Shown: positions 11,116-23,930, counted from the first letter of the stretch. The stretch is 64,000 nucleotides of DNA from Labia minor (GCA_963082975.1 OY720344.1:65004546-65068545), one strand, 5' to 3'. Numbers and translations: made by a program. The notes: generated by a model not told the origin, from the letters alone.

Positions 11116-11387
11116 TATAAAACACTCGGTGAAATTTCAAGTTGATTGATTTATTTTCTTTATTTGCAATTGGGTTGTTACACTATCTTCAGAAGCTTTC
11201 TTCTTCTCAAATGACATCCTTTGAATTCTGTTTATATAGTGTAGACTATATTTACTATACTATTTTACTATATAAACAGCTGCAATTCAATGGATGTAAG
11301 TTGAGAGGAAGAAAAGCTTCTGAAGCAATTCAATTTCAAATAAAGCAAATAAATCAATCAACTTGAAACTTCATCGAGTGTTTTATA
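11116..11387. mobile_element. fold-back MITE with about 125-bp inverted repeats
   Basis: The left arm starts TATAAAACACTCGGTGAA and the right arm ends with its near complement TTCATCGAGTGTTTTATA. The two arms pair over almost the entire 272 bp, leaving a small loop near 11250-11275. Such long-armed elements are non-autonomous DNA transposons. No second copy is seen in the window and the target duplication is obscured by flanking AT bases. The open frame across it has no coding meaning. Confidence 0.85.
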
Positions 11388-11594
11388 ATTAAACATTATT
11401 CTTATTAATTTTTAAGTTTAATTTTAATTTAGTTTACATAATATTTTTAAAGGTGTTTCTATGGTTAAATATAAAAAAATCCATTTTCTTAATAATATTT
11501 AAAATTTTCAAAATAAAATTATGGATCTTAATATTGTAAATTATAAATAATTTACCATATTACCATAAAGTAAAAAAATCATTTTTCTCTGAAG

Positions 11595-11690
11595 CTTAAT
11601 GAACTTGAAAGTTCTTGCCCTCACTAACCACATTTTCCAACTGTCCCTATCCTGTGCTACCTCCAATCAATATCTGTTCTCTTTCAATTT
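11595..11690 (-). mobile_element. LINE 3'-end relic
   Basis: Degenerate minus-strand copy of the recurrent LINE 3' end. GAACTTGAAAGTTCTTGCC followed by CCACATTTTCCAACTGTCC matches the family pattern. It is too decayed to translate. Confidence 0.6.
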
Positions 11691-11756
11691 CCACAACTCT
11701 GAATTTTTAGAAGAATGACAATAATATTTTTCTCTAGTACATATATAACATATATA

Positions 11757-12304
11757 TTGTGTCAAAAAAGTTTTCGGAATTTTGTTTTTGTCGATATTCC
11801 TGGTGTGGTGCATCATGAATACGTTCTAGAGGGACAAACGGTCAATAAGGAGCAATATATGACTGTTTTGAGGCGTTTGCGTGAACGGGTCCGTCGTGTA
11901 CGGCCGGAGTTGTGGGCAGACAATTCGTGGATTTTGCACGATAACGCGCCATCTCATCGACCCACGATTATGAACGCATTTAAGACAAAACACTCGATAA
12001 ATACTATCGACCAGGCACCGTACTGCCCAGATCAGGCCCCGTGTGACTTTTTCTTCTTTCCAAATCTAAAATTGCCACTTCGGGGAACCCGTTTTGACTT
12101 CATACCGACCATAAAACAGAATTCGGCGTGAGAACTGAACTCCATCCCGTCCAACGCCTATAAAAATGTTTCGAAGATTGGAAGAAGCGTTGGCATTTGT
12201 GTATTGCTTCAGAAGGGGTATATTTTGAAGGAGACAAAATAAATATTGGAGAAGATTAACTATTTTGCGTTTTATTTAGAAATTTCGGAAATTTTTTGGC
12301 ACAA
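11757..12304 (+). mobile_element. mariner element, internally deleted
   Basis: Inverted terminal repeats of about 25 bp: TTGTGTCAAAAAAGTTTTCG at the left and the complement of TTGTGCCAAAAAATTTCCGA at the right. The left end follows TA. The right flank reads TG, so one target base has probably changed. The element is 548 bp, against about 1.3 kb for a full mariner, because the first half of the transposase gene is missing. Confidence 0.85.
11780..12131 (+). pseudogene. mariner transposase, C-terminal half
   Basis: Cut-and-paste transposase of the mariner family, N-terminally truncated. The reading frame is open to a stop at 12129. It keeps the second catalytic aspartate in HDNAPSHR and the third in PDQAPCDFF, with exactly 34 residues between them, the D34D spacing of mariner. 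The helix-turn-helix DNA-binding domains and the first catalytic aspartate are lost, so it cannot be active. The frame after the third aspartate stops early, following LPLRGTRFDF. The upstream open frame to 11715 is outside the element and only reads through the left terminal repeat. Confidence 0.9.
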
Positions 12305-12639
12305 TGTATATGTTCATATAAATAATAGATAAAAATAAATCAATTATAAAAATAGAAAATAGTTTTTTCTTAATTGAAAGAAAGTAAATTTTTAAAATGA
12401 TTCTAAAATTTAAAAATCTTTAAGTTAAAATATTAATTAAATTTGTTTATTATCTTTTATGTAAATATGTAAATAGATGCTTCTTTTGTATAAAGACATT
12501 AAAAAAAGAAAGTAAGTTAATTTTATATTTGAAAATGGTTGATTATACAATTTATCAAACTCCATTCGCGTTTTGTTCCGAATGACCGTTTGAATAAATA
12601 AAAGCCTATGCGTGAATATATGAGGTTTGTCGATTCGTT

Positions 12640-12900
12640 TCGTGATAACCATTTGTGATAAGAATCAGGGAATTTGATCGGACAAACTGTGATTTATTTA
12701 TGCGTGGAAATTGCAACGAGCTGCCGACAGATAACGGCTATGTAATTAAGTCACGATAAAAACGTCTCAGTTGTAAATAGGAATGCCAAGTATGCGGCCG
12801 GAGGTGTCAGAGCTGGCAATTCCAATCTCGCCTGGCTGACAGTTCGTTTCTTCGTAATTAACCAATCCAGAGAAAATAACCTCACACCCATTCAACACGA
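12640..12900. promoter_or_regulatory. unique higher-GC block, possible enhancer
   Basis: About 260 bp of balanced composition in very AT-rich surroundings. It is not repeated in the window and has no open frame of note. It contains TAATTA (homeodomain-type) cores and GATAA/TTATC cores, which suggest but do not prove a regulatory element. Maintained base composition could also mean an untranslated exon. Confidence 0.3.
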
Positions 12901-13134
12901 CGAAATCACTAATTTCTGTTATACTATCCACCCCCCCCCCCCTATTCCAACCTCTACATTCCCCTCATGTAATGTATTATATACTCATTTCAAATGCAAT
13001 CTTGAATAATTAGTAACAATTTCCCCCACCAGGATTTTATATCAGATTGTAATTTTTTAATTCAAATATTCCCATTATGCATTTTACAATTCATAAGCCA
13101 AAAACAAAAATATTTTAAAATATCTTAAAAAGAT

Positions 13135-13390
13135 GTCTTCGTGACGTTCTGTTTGATGACTCAATGTAGACTCAGGTTCGATTCTCGGGCCTGGGAAGGC
13201 AATTTCTCTTTTTGGGGTCTCGTGATCAAAAATGGAAAATAGCTTCTCTCTCGATTAAGAAAATTATGATAAAGATTAAGATGGTATTACCGTTCATACA
13301 ACACCTCTAACTCGCTTCGGCGGCAACCAACTTAATCGGCTTACAATACAACAAACATTGGAATACTTCTATCATATCAATTATTTTATA
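13135..13390 (+). repeat. possible tRNA-derived SINE head
   Basis: GGTTCGATTCTCGGGC at about 13170-13185 matches the B-box of tRNA genes. The sequence before it has the size of a tRNA head, but the A-box is not clear and the cloverleaf does not close well. The block is less AT-rich than its surroundings and ends close to the start of a family X copy. A decayed SINE is my best reading. An actual tRNA gene is unlikely. Confidence 0.35.
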
Positions 13391-13396
13391 AAAAAT

Positions 13397-13731
13397 CTGG
13401 AGTGTCTCCACTCGACTTGGGTTAAATAACATATTATATTTAAATTAAATTTAATTAATTAAATTATAAATTACAATTAATAAATGATATTTATTAAACC
13501 AGCGCGTGCTGATTTGCAGTGTTAAAAAAATTAATTCTGGTACTTTCAGCGATTCAATCATGCTGAAATTCTATATATAGCGGTGTAACAAAGTGCAGGT
13601 AGAATGTCATATGCCTGTAAAGGTCTCTTTTCAAGAGGGGTCATAAAACTTAAACATTGCGCTAAAAAATGAAAAATGAAAATCTCGACATTTTTCGTGA
13701 TCGCTATACTATCTCAGGCGAGATAGTAAAA
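13397..13731 (+). repeat. repeat family X, copy X1, internally deleted
   Basis: Starts CTGGAGTGTCTCCACTCGAC, a small hairpin, and ends ACTATCTCAGGCGAGATAGT followed by A's. Both termini match the full-length copy X6 (53003-53605), but the middle is shorter and diverged. No coding sequence. Confidence 0.75.
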
Positions 13732-13734
13732 TAT

Positions 13735-16545
13735 AGTTAAAATCTTTTTAATTTGATTAACTATGTATTTTATATATAAAACTTACATACGAATTAGTAT
13801 TAGTGAAATATTTCTCAAATTAATTTATGATTTATACTAACTTTGGATTATCAATCATTTTACGTAAAGTTAAAAACAAAATGCCTAATATTATTTTATT
13901 TTATTGGAAAAAAACGCGAAGATAATAGAGTTTGAAATATGTCAAGGTCATAATGTAACTTTTAGTTATATTATATATATATATTTAAAATAAATAGAAG
14001 TGTATGAGAATCAATTTGGAAAATGTCATTCACTTGTCTTTTGGTATCGCTGTTGATTTGATGTCAGTCTACCCCTTTCTTTTCCTAGTTTTCTATCCCC
14101 TTCTACCCTTCTCTCCTATCTTGTTTTTTTTTATCAGAGACAAATGCTCTTGAGCCTGTCATGTTGTAATCGAACGCCAACCACTTGCTATGTTCGCCAG
14201 AACAAAACGCTTCTAAGAAAATAATTAAAAAGATTAATTAGGAAAATCAATATCAACAAACGATATACAAGCAGCATCGTTGAGTGAAAATCTTACCAAA
14301 AGCAGTAGTAGAGCTTTACATCTTTGCATCAATTTAATTAATGAAAATTGTTTTTTTTACGTTGTCAAGCTTAATATAATGACTAAGTTTATTAGTTTCT
14401 TAATAATAGCGAATTTAGGATAGTTTTTTTATTTATTTTTAATTAAGTTATGTTTTTTTCATAAATTAATAGGTAATTTTGATAAAAATAAATAATTATG
14501 TTTTGTATGGGTTTCAATGCAATGAGCTATCATAATTATTAAAATAAAGAATCTTTGATTCTTTTCCATATTCTATTCGATATCACAAATTTTATATATC
14601 TATTGAACTGGAAAGTTCTTGGCAAAAACCGTTCCTAAATTGCTTTCATTTAATTCCTATTGTCTTCAATTTTTATATCTAATTTTATATCATTTTCCCA
14701 CCATATATATTTACCATATTGATTTTCCCATAAATATAATTTTCACTAATATTTCTTTAAATTCTCGATTTTATAAATCTAACTAACTTTTATGATTATT
14801 ATTGGGGTTACAAAGATTTTTTGAATATAGATTTTTCCATAAGTACTCTCCATTATTATAAATAATTTGGAGATTAAATGTTGAGTAAAATATTATTTTA
14901 TAAACCTCTTAATTTATTATTTTCTAATAAATTCATATATTAACATTTTGAAAAAAATAATAGTTTTATCAATGTTTTCTTTAATTTTTCTTGACAATAA
15001 TTTTGAAATATTGAAGAATTTTAATTCTTCTTGCATTGAAGTAACTACATTTGCAAATTTTCTTCAAATTTAACATTTTATTTAAATTTTATATTTTTCC
15101 TTTTATCCAAAAATTTTATTTTTCCAATAACCAATTTTTTTTCTACCTTTAATACCATAAAATACATTTATTTTACTAGCTTTATTCATAAAACATTTAT
15201 CAGATAATATAATTGTTCTTTCTTTTGCTACGTAACAATCGAACCTTTAAAAGTTATGTTAGTTATTATATCACTTCTTAAAGAAGATTACAATGGCTCT
15301 ATTTTTTACTCAAATCACCCAAATGGACTAATTATCTTATTTACCAAAAAATATTATGCTTAACATTCAATATTACATTTAGATATAGATAATTGAAAGT
15401 ATAAAAATAGGATACTATTAAGTAGTAAATTTTTAAGTGCCAAATATATTCGTTATTCTTTGTTATTTACTATTTATACATTCTTTTTTATGTATCAAAT
15501 TACATTAATTGAGTTTTTAAAATTGTTCTTTTTATCTATATTATTCAAAGGCGTTATTTTCTCCTCATCTTAAATATTTATAATAGAATATGAAAGAAGT
15601 TATTATCTCTATTTCTTTAAAAACGAATAACAATAAACAAAATAATCAATGGGATAAATAAAATGCAAATCCATTTGATATGTTTTTATATATAATGACA
15701 TGAATTAATGAAATGACCAATTATTGATGGCATATTTTTTTTTCATTTTCCCTTACTTTCTTCCTCCTCTTTGATATTAATCATAATTAATTTAATTTAA
15801 TCCTTACCTCTTTTATTTATTTTTTTATAATATATAATATATCTAGATTATTATTAAATTATCATTGATTATATTTGTTTTGTAAAATAACCATCCAATT
15901 GGAACCACCTTTTCGATTAATATGATAGAATAAACAATAATGAAAATATAAATAATAAATAAATAATTAATCATATGTATTGATGGTTGTTGTGTAATAA
16001 TAGAGTATTTACTTTATTAATTTTATTTTGCGTTATCTCTTTGAATCAGCTATATCAAATTAAAAATACAATCAATTATTCGTAGAAGTCTATAGAAATA
16101 TTAGACAGCAATAATATATTATATTTTTAGGAACCTGTTGATTATAATTTTATTTGAATACTATTGCACAATATTAAATAAGGTGAGAAAATATAATAGC
16201 GTAATTTAATTAGGTGAAAATTGAAAGATTGAAAAATTTTAAAAATATTTTAACTATAGCAAAGAAATTGAATGGTAGAGAATTTGAATTTTAAGTATGA
16301 ATACCTGGTTTACCGAGCCGCTGCTCGGTCATTAAAAAAAAATATTCCTTATTATCGGGTTTGGCTGATAATATTAATACCTGGTTCACCGAATCACCGT
16401 ACAAATAATTTAAACGAACATAAATTAAAAAAATAGTCAAAAACATACCTATTAATGCAGTGAAAGACAGAAAAGCCTGTGGATATAACATAATATATAT
16501 TTTGTAATTTGATTTGATTTGATTTATAATATTTTATATTTATAA
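13735..16545. other. AT-rich DNA, no gene seen
   Basis: No gene is supported. A faint LINE 3' relic (GAACTGGAAAGTTCTTGGC) lies near 14605-14655. A direct repeat of ATACCTGGTT-CACCGA type lies at 16301-16395. The rest is AT-rich unique DNA. Confidence 0.55.
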
Positions 16546-16549
16546 GGAA

Positions 16550-17135
16550 CGAAAGATAATAATATTCGAGAAGAGTTTAAAGCGAGGTTACATTCGGGAA
16601 GCGCCTGTTATCCCGTAAAGGGGCTTATCGTGTCAAAATTAATATCAAAGGGGATAAAAATTAAAATATATAAAACAATTATTTTACCGGTTGTATATTA
16701 TATGGGTGTAAGGTATGGTCTATGACCTTACGAGACGAGAATAAATTTAGAGTATTTGAGAATAGAATTCTGCGAAGCATTTATGGGCCAAAGAAAGATG
16801 AGATCACTGGGGAATGGCTGTGACTGCATAACGGTGAACTGCATGACCTCTATGCATCCTCAGATATAGTTAAAATTATAAATTCGAGAAGGCTGCGGTG
16901 GGCAGAACATGTGGCTAGAATGGGGGAGGAAAGAATGGCGAAAAATATATTGGGGGGGGGGGAGACCGAGTGGGAAACGCCCGCTTGGAAGACCAAGGAT
17001 GCGGTAGGTGGATAATGTAGGAAGGGAGGCTAGAGAAATGGGAGAGGTTAGAGATTGGAGGGTTGTGGAGCAGTATACGGACACTTGGAGAAGTGTGGTT
17101 GCTGCGGCCAAGAACATTCGAGTTCCGTAGAGCCA
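16550..17135 (+). pseudogene. LINE ORF2 C-terminal region, decayed
   Basis: 3' part of a non-LTR retrotransposon. The plus strand encodes, with frame breaks, the segment after the reverse transcriptase core: VVYYMGVRYG in place of VLYGCETW (about 16690), the basic C-terminal region with GRPSGKRPLGRP-like remains near 16960-17000, and NIRVP just before the stop at 17128. A run of G's at 16945-16954 marks one frameshift. The reverse frames of this copy are shadows. The other copies at 42152-42904 and 49010-49395 belong to the same family. Confidence 0.85.
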
Positions 17136-17439
17136 CAGAGATGTGAGTGAGATATGAGTGTTCCTAATATAGAAATTATTATATGTATATTTATCTGTGT
17201 TCCAAAAAATTGGAATATTAAGTGGATTAAGATAGAATAAAAAATATGCTAAAAACATTCATGAGTTTTGTGGTTAATTAAAAGTTTGTTTCTTTTATTC
17301 TAAAATAATTTCTTTAAAAAAAAAATGATAAAAGTTATCAATGCAGCAGGGTTGACCATTAAAAGTTTGCAATCGATTGATAAAAGGTGGTCAATTGTCT
17401 GTTTGTAAAATTTTGCTAGGACGACAGTTTCTGCCTGTC

Positions 17440-17650
17440 TTGAACCAAGCCAATTAGATTGGAAAGGCGGCGAACGAGAGCGGCTGCAGAGGAGCAGAGG
17501 AGCAGGAGAGGAGGCCACGTGCTGCACCAAATCCGTTACCATGGCAACAGGTTCAGCCAACATCCCCTGCGCGCGTATTGACGCAGCAACGGGCCTAAAG
17601 TCTAACGGTCGGTTGCCAGACGACGAGGAGCCCATCAAGCCTCGGATACG
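17440..17650. promoter_or_regulatory. GC-rich island with RFX X-box, possible promoter
   Basis: About 200 bp of clearly GC-rich, CpG-containing sequence, the strongest such island in the window and not repeated elsewhere. It carries a perfect 14-bp X-box GTTACCATGGCAAC at 17535-17548 and an E-box CACGTG at 17516-17521. On the minus strand an ATG at about 17635 opens a serine-rich frame (GSSSSGNRPLDFRP) of about 110 codons. X-boxes bind RFX factors and sit close to the starts of ciliary genes in animals. A promoter with a first coding exon is possible, an isolated enhancer equally so. No gene downstream is recognised. Confidence 0.45.
17535..17548. promoter_or_regulatory. RFX X-box palindrome
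   Basis: GTTACCATGGCAAC fits the two half-sites GTTRCC and GGYAAC spaced by AT, the canonical RFX binding site. This is a direct sequence match. Function is inferred. Confidence 0.6.
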
Positions 17651-18296
17651 GTCCTAACTCCCCCCCTTCTACCTTAAAAAGTCCTTCCTTCCTTAATACT
17701 CCGGAGGTGAGGGTTGGCTACAAAAAAGGTCATATGTAGCAAAAGTGATTTTCTCCATTCATCGCCATACACTTCTCATTTGACCAATCAAACATTCAGC
17801 AAAAGGACAATTATTATTCGATAGTATAATAGTTCAAACATCTGTTTCAAATAATGACGAACAGATGTTGGAAATTGAAAACCTCTTTGATTTGTCTCAT
17901 TAATAATATAAATTTAATTATATAGAACGAGATCTATAGCTAGAGAAACTAATATTTAATGAAATTTTACTAGAAATTCTAATTATATATACTAAAATTT
18001 TATATTTATTTTATTTATAAAGGAGGGCCTTTTATTCACTTATTTAAATATTAAATATGAAAATGAAAAATATAAATTTAATTCAAGTTTAATCAATTGC
18101 TAATTTTATTTGAATGACAAACAAACAAAATTTAAAAATAAAATAAATAATTAAAAAAAAATTAAGTTACAGTGTTTTATTTATAAAAATGCACTAAAAA
18201 CTAGAAAATAATTTTTCTCTTAGCCTCAATAAGTATGTTCCTCTTCATGATGGTGTTCTACAAGGGTCCGCCTAATTAGCAGTTCAACAACAATGG

Positions 18297-18466
18297 TCTA
18301 GATTCTTTGAATAAAGAGCCTACTTAAAATGAATTAGTTAATTAATTTTCTAGGGATCTCTCAAATAAAACGCTTGCATTTAATTTTTATATTTTGTCAC
18401 CATTTTTAATTTAAATGCAAGCGTTTAATTTGAGATATCTTGAGCTCTTTATTCAAAGAATCTAGA
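18297..18466. mobile_element. fold-back MITE, 170 bp
   Basis: The outer arms TCTAGATTCTTTGAATAAAG and their complement (18446-18466) match perfectly over about 22 bp. A second inner pair, AACGCTTGCATTTAA with its complement, flanks the loop near 18400. A family X copy follows within a few bases. Confidence 0.8.
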
Positions 18467-18470
18467 AGCC

Positions 18471-18780
18471 ATCTTTATTTTTACGGTCAGTTTAGAGGAA
18501 ATGAAATGAAAAAATCAAAACGTTGTAGGAAATGACCCTCTTCCGATTGAGCTACATTTCTCAAAAGTTGATAAAAAACTATGAATTTTGAATAATGCCC
18601 ATGTACCAAATCTCATCATTCTAGCTCAAGCTTTGTTCATTTTGGTTACATACATACACACACAGACATTTTTCTCAACCTTAGTGAAAATGATTCAGGA
18701 ACCTTCAAAACGTCTAAAAACATCAAAATCTCAACATCGAAAATTTTCGTGATCGCAATACTATCTCTGGCGAGATAGTA
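18471..18780 (+). repeat. repeat family X, copy X2, 5' truncated
   Basis: Begins inside the family at the TTTATTTTTACGGTCAG segment and runs to the terminal palindrome ACTATCTCTGGCGAGATAGT. Its left limit coincides with the MITE at 18297-18466. Confidence 0.8.
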
Positions 18781-19486
18781 AAAAATGAGTAACTCAGTGT
18801 CAATTCGCTTGGCAAATCGATTTGCTTAATTATTTCATATGAACAAGCCTTATAACTTAACAAAATGTATAAACTAGAATGTTTACTGACATATTTACAC
18901 ACTTGTAATTCTAAAATTTCATAATCTTTCTAAAAATTTTTGAAAGGTAAAGAAAAATTAAAATATAGGCATGTGTTTTAATGATTTTTTTAAGGTGCCG
19001 ATTAGAAAGTAAATAAAGTAAAATTTTAAAAATAGATTTTTTTCATGCCACTTAACAGAATTGAAAAAAGAAATCAATTTATGATAAGATTAATTCGTTT
19101 ATTAATTTATGATATATAGGTAGTAAATCACTAAATTTAAAAGTTTCACTCACAAGAGAGACCAAAATAGCATTGCGTGTTTCTTACAGGGAAGAAAACG
19201 ATGAAAAAAAAAATAGTCCTATCCATTTTTTATACAAGAAAAATTGATTCGAAACTAGAATAAGAGCCCGCATGATGTTTTAATATACATATAAATAAAA
19301 TGTACATGTTTATTATATTGTCTATTTATTTAGGTTTGCTCTGCCACCCTCATTGCTTTATCACTCCATTATATTACAAAATCTTATAATTAGTTAAATC
19401 ATTTTTATTTAATTTCTATTGCTTATTTATTAAACTGGCGAACAAATAATCGGTTTAAGAAAATGATCGTTTTTGAAAAACACCAT

Positions 19487-19580
19487 CTATCTCTGTGGCT
19501 CTACGGAACTCGAAAGTTCTTGGCCACAGCAACCACACTTCTCCAAGTGTCCCTATTGTGAGCCACAACCCTCCAATCCC
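19487..19580 (-). mobile_element. LINE 3' end, short copy
   Basis: On the minus strand this is the last about 90 bp of the LINE ORF2 plus its stop, ending in a GATAGATG-like tail at 19487. The 60-residue plus-strand frame starting here is an antisense shadow. Confidence 0.75.
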
Positions 19581-19589
19581 TATTCTATT

Positions 19590-22500
19590 TGAAAAAACAC
19601 TAAAAGTTAAAAATATAAACTATTTTTTTCTTTATATACCCATCTATACAAGCTTTTTAATATTCATAAAAAATTAGTAATTCGAGAGTTTGTTAATTTA
19701 TATTCAGATTAAAATATTTTGTGATGTTCTTGATGTTTGTGAATGTAAGAATTTAAGTTGAAAATGGTACTTTGATAGTTATTAAACGTATGGTATATAC
19801 ATTATATAGGAATCAATGTTCCTAGATTAGTAACTGTTAATAATCATGAGGATGTTTTGTACTAAAATTGACTTTAAAGAATTATTTATACTATTCATAT
19901 TAGAAAATGATCCTATGGTGTATCAAGAACTTGTCTCATTGTCCTATCCTTTTGTGAACTAGAAGTTAGTTGTTTTGTATATTGCTGATATATGAAGTCC
20001 TTTAAATTTTTTTTTAACTTATTTCAAGAGTTATATTAATCGACAGGATTTATGACTTGGCTAATAAGAATATTGTATTGTATAGATAGAATAACTCTCA
20101 ACCAACTACTATCATGAACCCCTCCCCCAGGGGGCATAGAAATACATACTTTCTATATTCAAAATTATTGGAGGATTTTTTTATTCATGTACAAGAAAAT
20201 TTTTTCTAATTTTTGTAAATCATTTTTGTAATTTAAAGTTATGTTTAATATTTGGAAAGCTAATTGCTTGAAGAATAGGCACAATCTATTTACATTTCTA
20301 GATCTTTGCACCTATTTAGTGGATTAATTAATAAATAAAAATGAATTTCTTCAATGGTATTATTAATTAAGAATAAATTCAATTTTATAAATAAAATTCA
20401 TTTTTATATGTTTTTAAATTAATGATCTAAATCTTGTCTTGATCATTAAGTTTTTGCAAAGAATCACTTGTTCTATAGTATTTTTAAAATAAAATAAAAA
20501 TATATTAGCATTTAAAATATTCATATGTAGTTTATTTAAAATAATAATAATATTAATTATTATTATAAACACTGAATCAGATTTATTTTTGCTGGATGAA
20601 TAATGATTTAATTTTGTTTTATCGTTTATGGCCAGCAGTTTAGATATTGAGTTTTATAATTAATTTATTACAGCAATATAAAAAATGTAGCTATTTTCAT
20701 GTCATATTTATTAAAATATGAAAGAATATGTTTTAGAGCTTATAATAAAATAAAAAAAAAAATTATATTATATTAGAAATAAAATATAGTAGTAAATAAA
20801 TAGTAGATTGATTTAAAATGGGAAAAATATAAAGTTCTAATTAATATTTTGTAGAAGGGTGAAATAATTAGTGGAAATACAAAATTAATATTAATTCATT
20901 CATCATGCTAACTTTGAATGAAACGATTGATATTGTAATACCCTGTTTTCATTTCTTGTAATCCTACTAATTATCTATACAACATGTCCTAGCATCATTG
21001 AGGGAGCTTCCAATTAATCATTAGACAACTTAATCTAAAATTATCTTAATTTAATTGTTTTAAAACTTATACTATATTCAATTTCTAATTATCACCTATG
21101 TTTATTTTCATAAGAAGCAAAACAAATGCAAAGCATTGATAATGCTTTGTTTGACAATTTCATATCATGGCAGCTGAGATTGAATGAGTAAATGATCTTT
21201 AAATAGGATGAATAACTTTTCAGTTTATATAATGTCAATTAAGATCTCTTATTATTAACAAACTAATTAAAAGTTATATAAATCATTATAATATGATGGA
21301 AAATAATACCAGGTCATCGAGTTTGTTAAACACCAAGTAAATTATGTGACAAGTTGGTTCTTTACTCTTTTTACTAAATATCTCATCCATTATTTAAATT
21401 ATTCTTCTCCACCATTACTCGGAAATTTCTTAATTTATGATTAAATATAAAATTATTATCGAAATTCTTTATTATTATTAATGAATAAAAAATTTAAATT
21501 TCAAAATAATTAGAATAAGGAGTATGTATAAATTTATTGTAAAACAAAATATCTAGTTTCGTTTTAAATTTCTTTTAAATAGAAAATAGAAAAACATGAA
21601 GTCACCCAAGCAACACAACTATTTAAGTTGGAATTACAACTTTTTTCTAAAATAGAAATAAAATTTGGAAGAAGAATGTCATTCAATAATAAAATATAAA
21701 AAGATTATTATTCTTAAAAAGAATTTTTAAAGAAATAATATTTGAGAAATTGAGATATATACCAGTAGGCATATGTTGAGATTGAGCATAGATATAAAAA
21801 TTGAAAAATAAATATCAGATTAATTAAAATAATTGAAATGGTTGAAATTGTTTAATTTATTAAAATTTTTTAGTGTGTTATATTTGAAAAGTAGATATGG
21901 AGAATAAATGTTCAAAGGAGATAAAGAGAGTAGAGAACTTTAAACATTTGCTTTAATATCTTATAGTAGATTAATTAAAATACTTAATATAAATGTTTCA
22001 TCCTAATATTGAATTTAATAAAAGACCTTGTTTCTGTGTAGAAATATAAAAGATAATTGTATTATTAATAAAGGAAAACTTCAAAGATTGCTTATTTTAT
22101 TTGAGATAAAAATAATTATTTATCCATTTGATTTATAATTGGATTGCATATGTTCTATCAATTTTAAATAAAAATGAAAGCGGGTTTAATAAATTATATG
22201 GTAAATATACTAAAATTGAATAATATATATAATAATATATATTTAGTAGTAGAAAATAATGGATCGTTAATTGTTAATAAATTTAAAAATATATTATTTA
22301 TAAATTTATAAATAAATGAATTATTAAATGATATTAGATTTGAAAAAAAAATATAATTTTCTTTATACGAACAATAATTATTATCCATTCACATTATATA
22401 TATATAATATATGCTCTGCTTTCATATAATATTATGAATGCGACACCCACCCCTTCTTTTCCGTGTCAGGATCCTGGACTGAACTCTTAATCTTAGGATT

Positions 22501-23925
22501 CCAATCCTGACTTTAATCCTGACTTTAACGAAGAGAATATTAGAATTTAAATGCACAATAAAACATCAAATGAAATAATAGCATAAGTTTTATCATTGAA
22601 CAAGATCTCATTAAAATCCAAAGCATTTTATTGTCCAAAGTAGAGATTATGAGCAATTAAGATAATTATTATTCTTCATTTTTTTTAAAACAAGGGTAAT
22701 TTTTAATTTCATTCCTTTTTCTTAATAAAAATATATTTTCCTCTCCTTCTCTTTGATATATTCTTAAGATCAACACTTAAATACAACAGAGACTTATATT
22801 TAGTGAGTATTTTTCTTTAGGCTCTTTAAAGTCAGTCAAGGCAAAAGAATGAAATGGAGGGGGGGGCAAAGAGATTTATATGAAATCTCGTTATTTAACC
22901 TTTAATCTATTTTTTGATTAAGATTATAGATTACATCGAGGCTACCAAAAGAAAAAGAATAATATCCCCAAAGAAGGTTATTTGAACAATTAATCATAAG
23001 ATCTGATATATAATATCAACAAAATTTGCTATTCATATTAACTAATATAAAAATATATAAAAAGAAACCTAGTTCTTAGAAAGATAAGGATAACATTAAT
23101 AAAGATTTAATACAAGGAAGTAAATAACAAAAAAAAATATGTGCAGATTTATGGTGTGAGAGTATCACAGTCCTTTTATTAATTTCATTAAAAAAAGTTT
23201 GAAATATAATTAAATTGATACAAATGATAGTTAAATATATTCTTTATTTTAATATCCCATATAGGTAATATATATATTTATATTTATATATAATTTTAAT
23301 TTAATTAACTTAATATATATAATGCCACAATAATAAATCTGAATTTCTGCATGTTCAATTTTAATTAATTTTCTTATACATGTTTACTTAGAATGTGTAA
23401 TACACTTATATATATTTTTAATAATGGAGCCTATTTATCTAGCTTCTATTTAAATAAAATATCTTCAAAGTTACTTAATTTATAAAAATTCTCTCGTCAA
23501 CAATAGATCTTTAAAAATATTAACTGAAAATTGAGAGGGTGAGCAAAGGAGAGGAGATAGAATCGCTTGAATAACTTGCATATTCTTAAGCGGGAATAAA
23601 AATGAGGATCATTTTTTTTTAATATCGCTAAGACATTTCTAATTTGGTCTATACCACGGAAATGCATGTTTGGCATGAAAGATCATTATATTTCCTTATA
23701 TATACTTCGATTAAGAATTCCCCTGGTTTATGATACCAATTTCCTTCTTATAACGAACGCTCAATTCGCAATAGTAGTATATTTATATATTTTTTTCAAT
23801 TTATGGAAATAAAATTCCTTTCCTTATCTACTCCTTTCAATTTTTTAAATGAATGTTCATTTCCCAAAAAAAAAAATCAAATTACTTATTATTATTAAAA
23901 TAATTTATTTTCATAAATATATATA
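19590..23925. other. AT-rich unique DNA, no gene seen
   Basis: About 4.3 kb with no recognised gene, transposon terminus or RNA. Small features only: a C5/G5 hairpin (CCCCTCCCCCAGGGGGC) at about 20117-20133 and a partial tandem repeat of AATCCTGACTTTA at about 22503-22530. Confidence 0.55.
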
Positions 23926-23930
23926 AATTT

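Noticed and set aside
13135-13210. Possible tRNA gene
   Set aside because: A B-box is present but the A-box and cloverleaf fail. Kept only as a possible SINE head.
16860-17258. Minus-strand frames of 132 and 73 codons
   Set aside because: Antisense of the LINE ORF2 C-terminus. The same shadow appears at each LINE copy.
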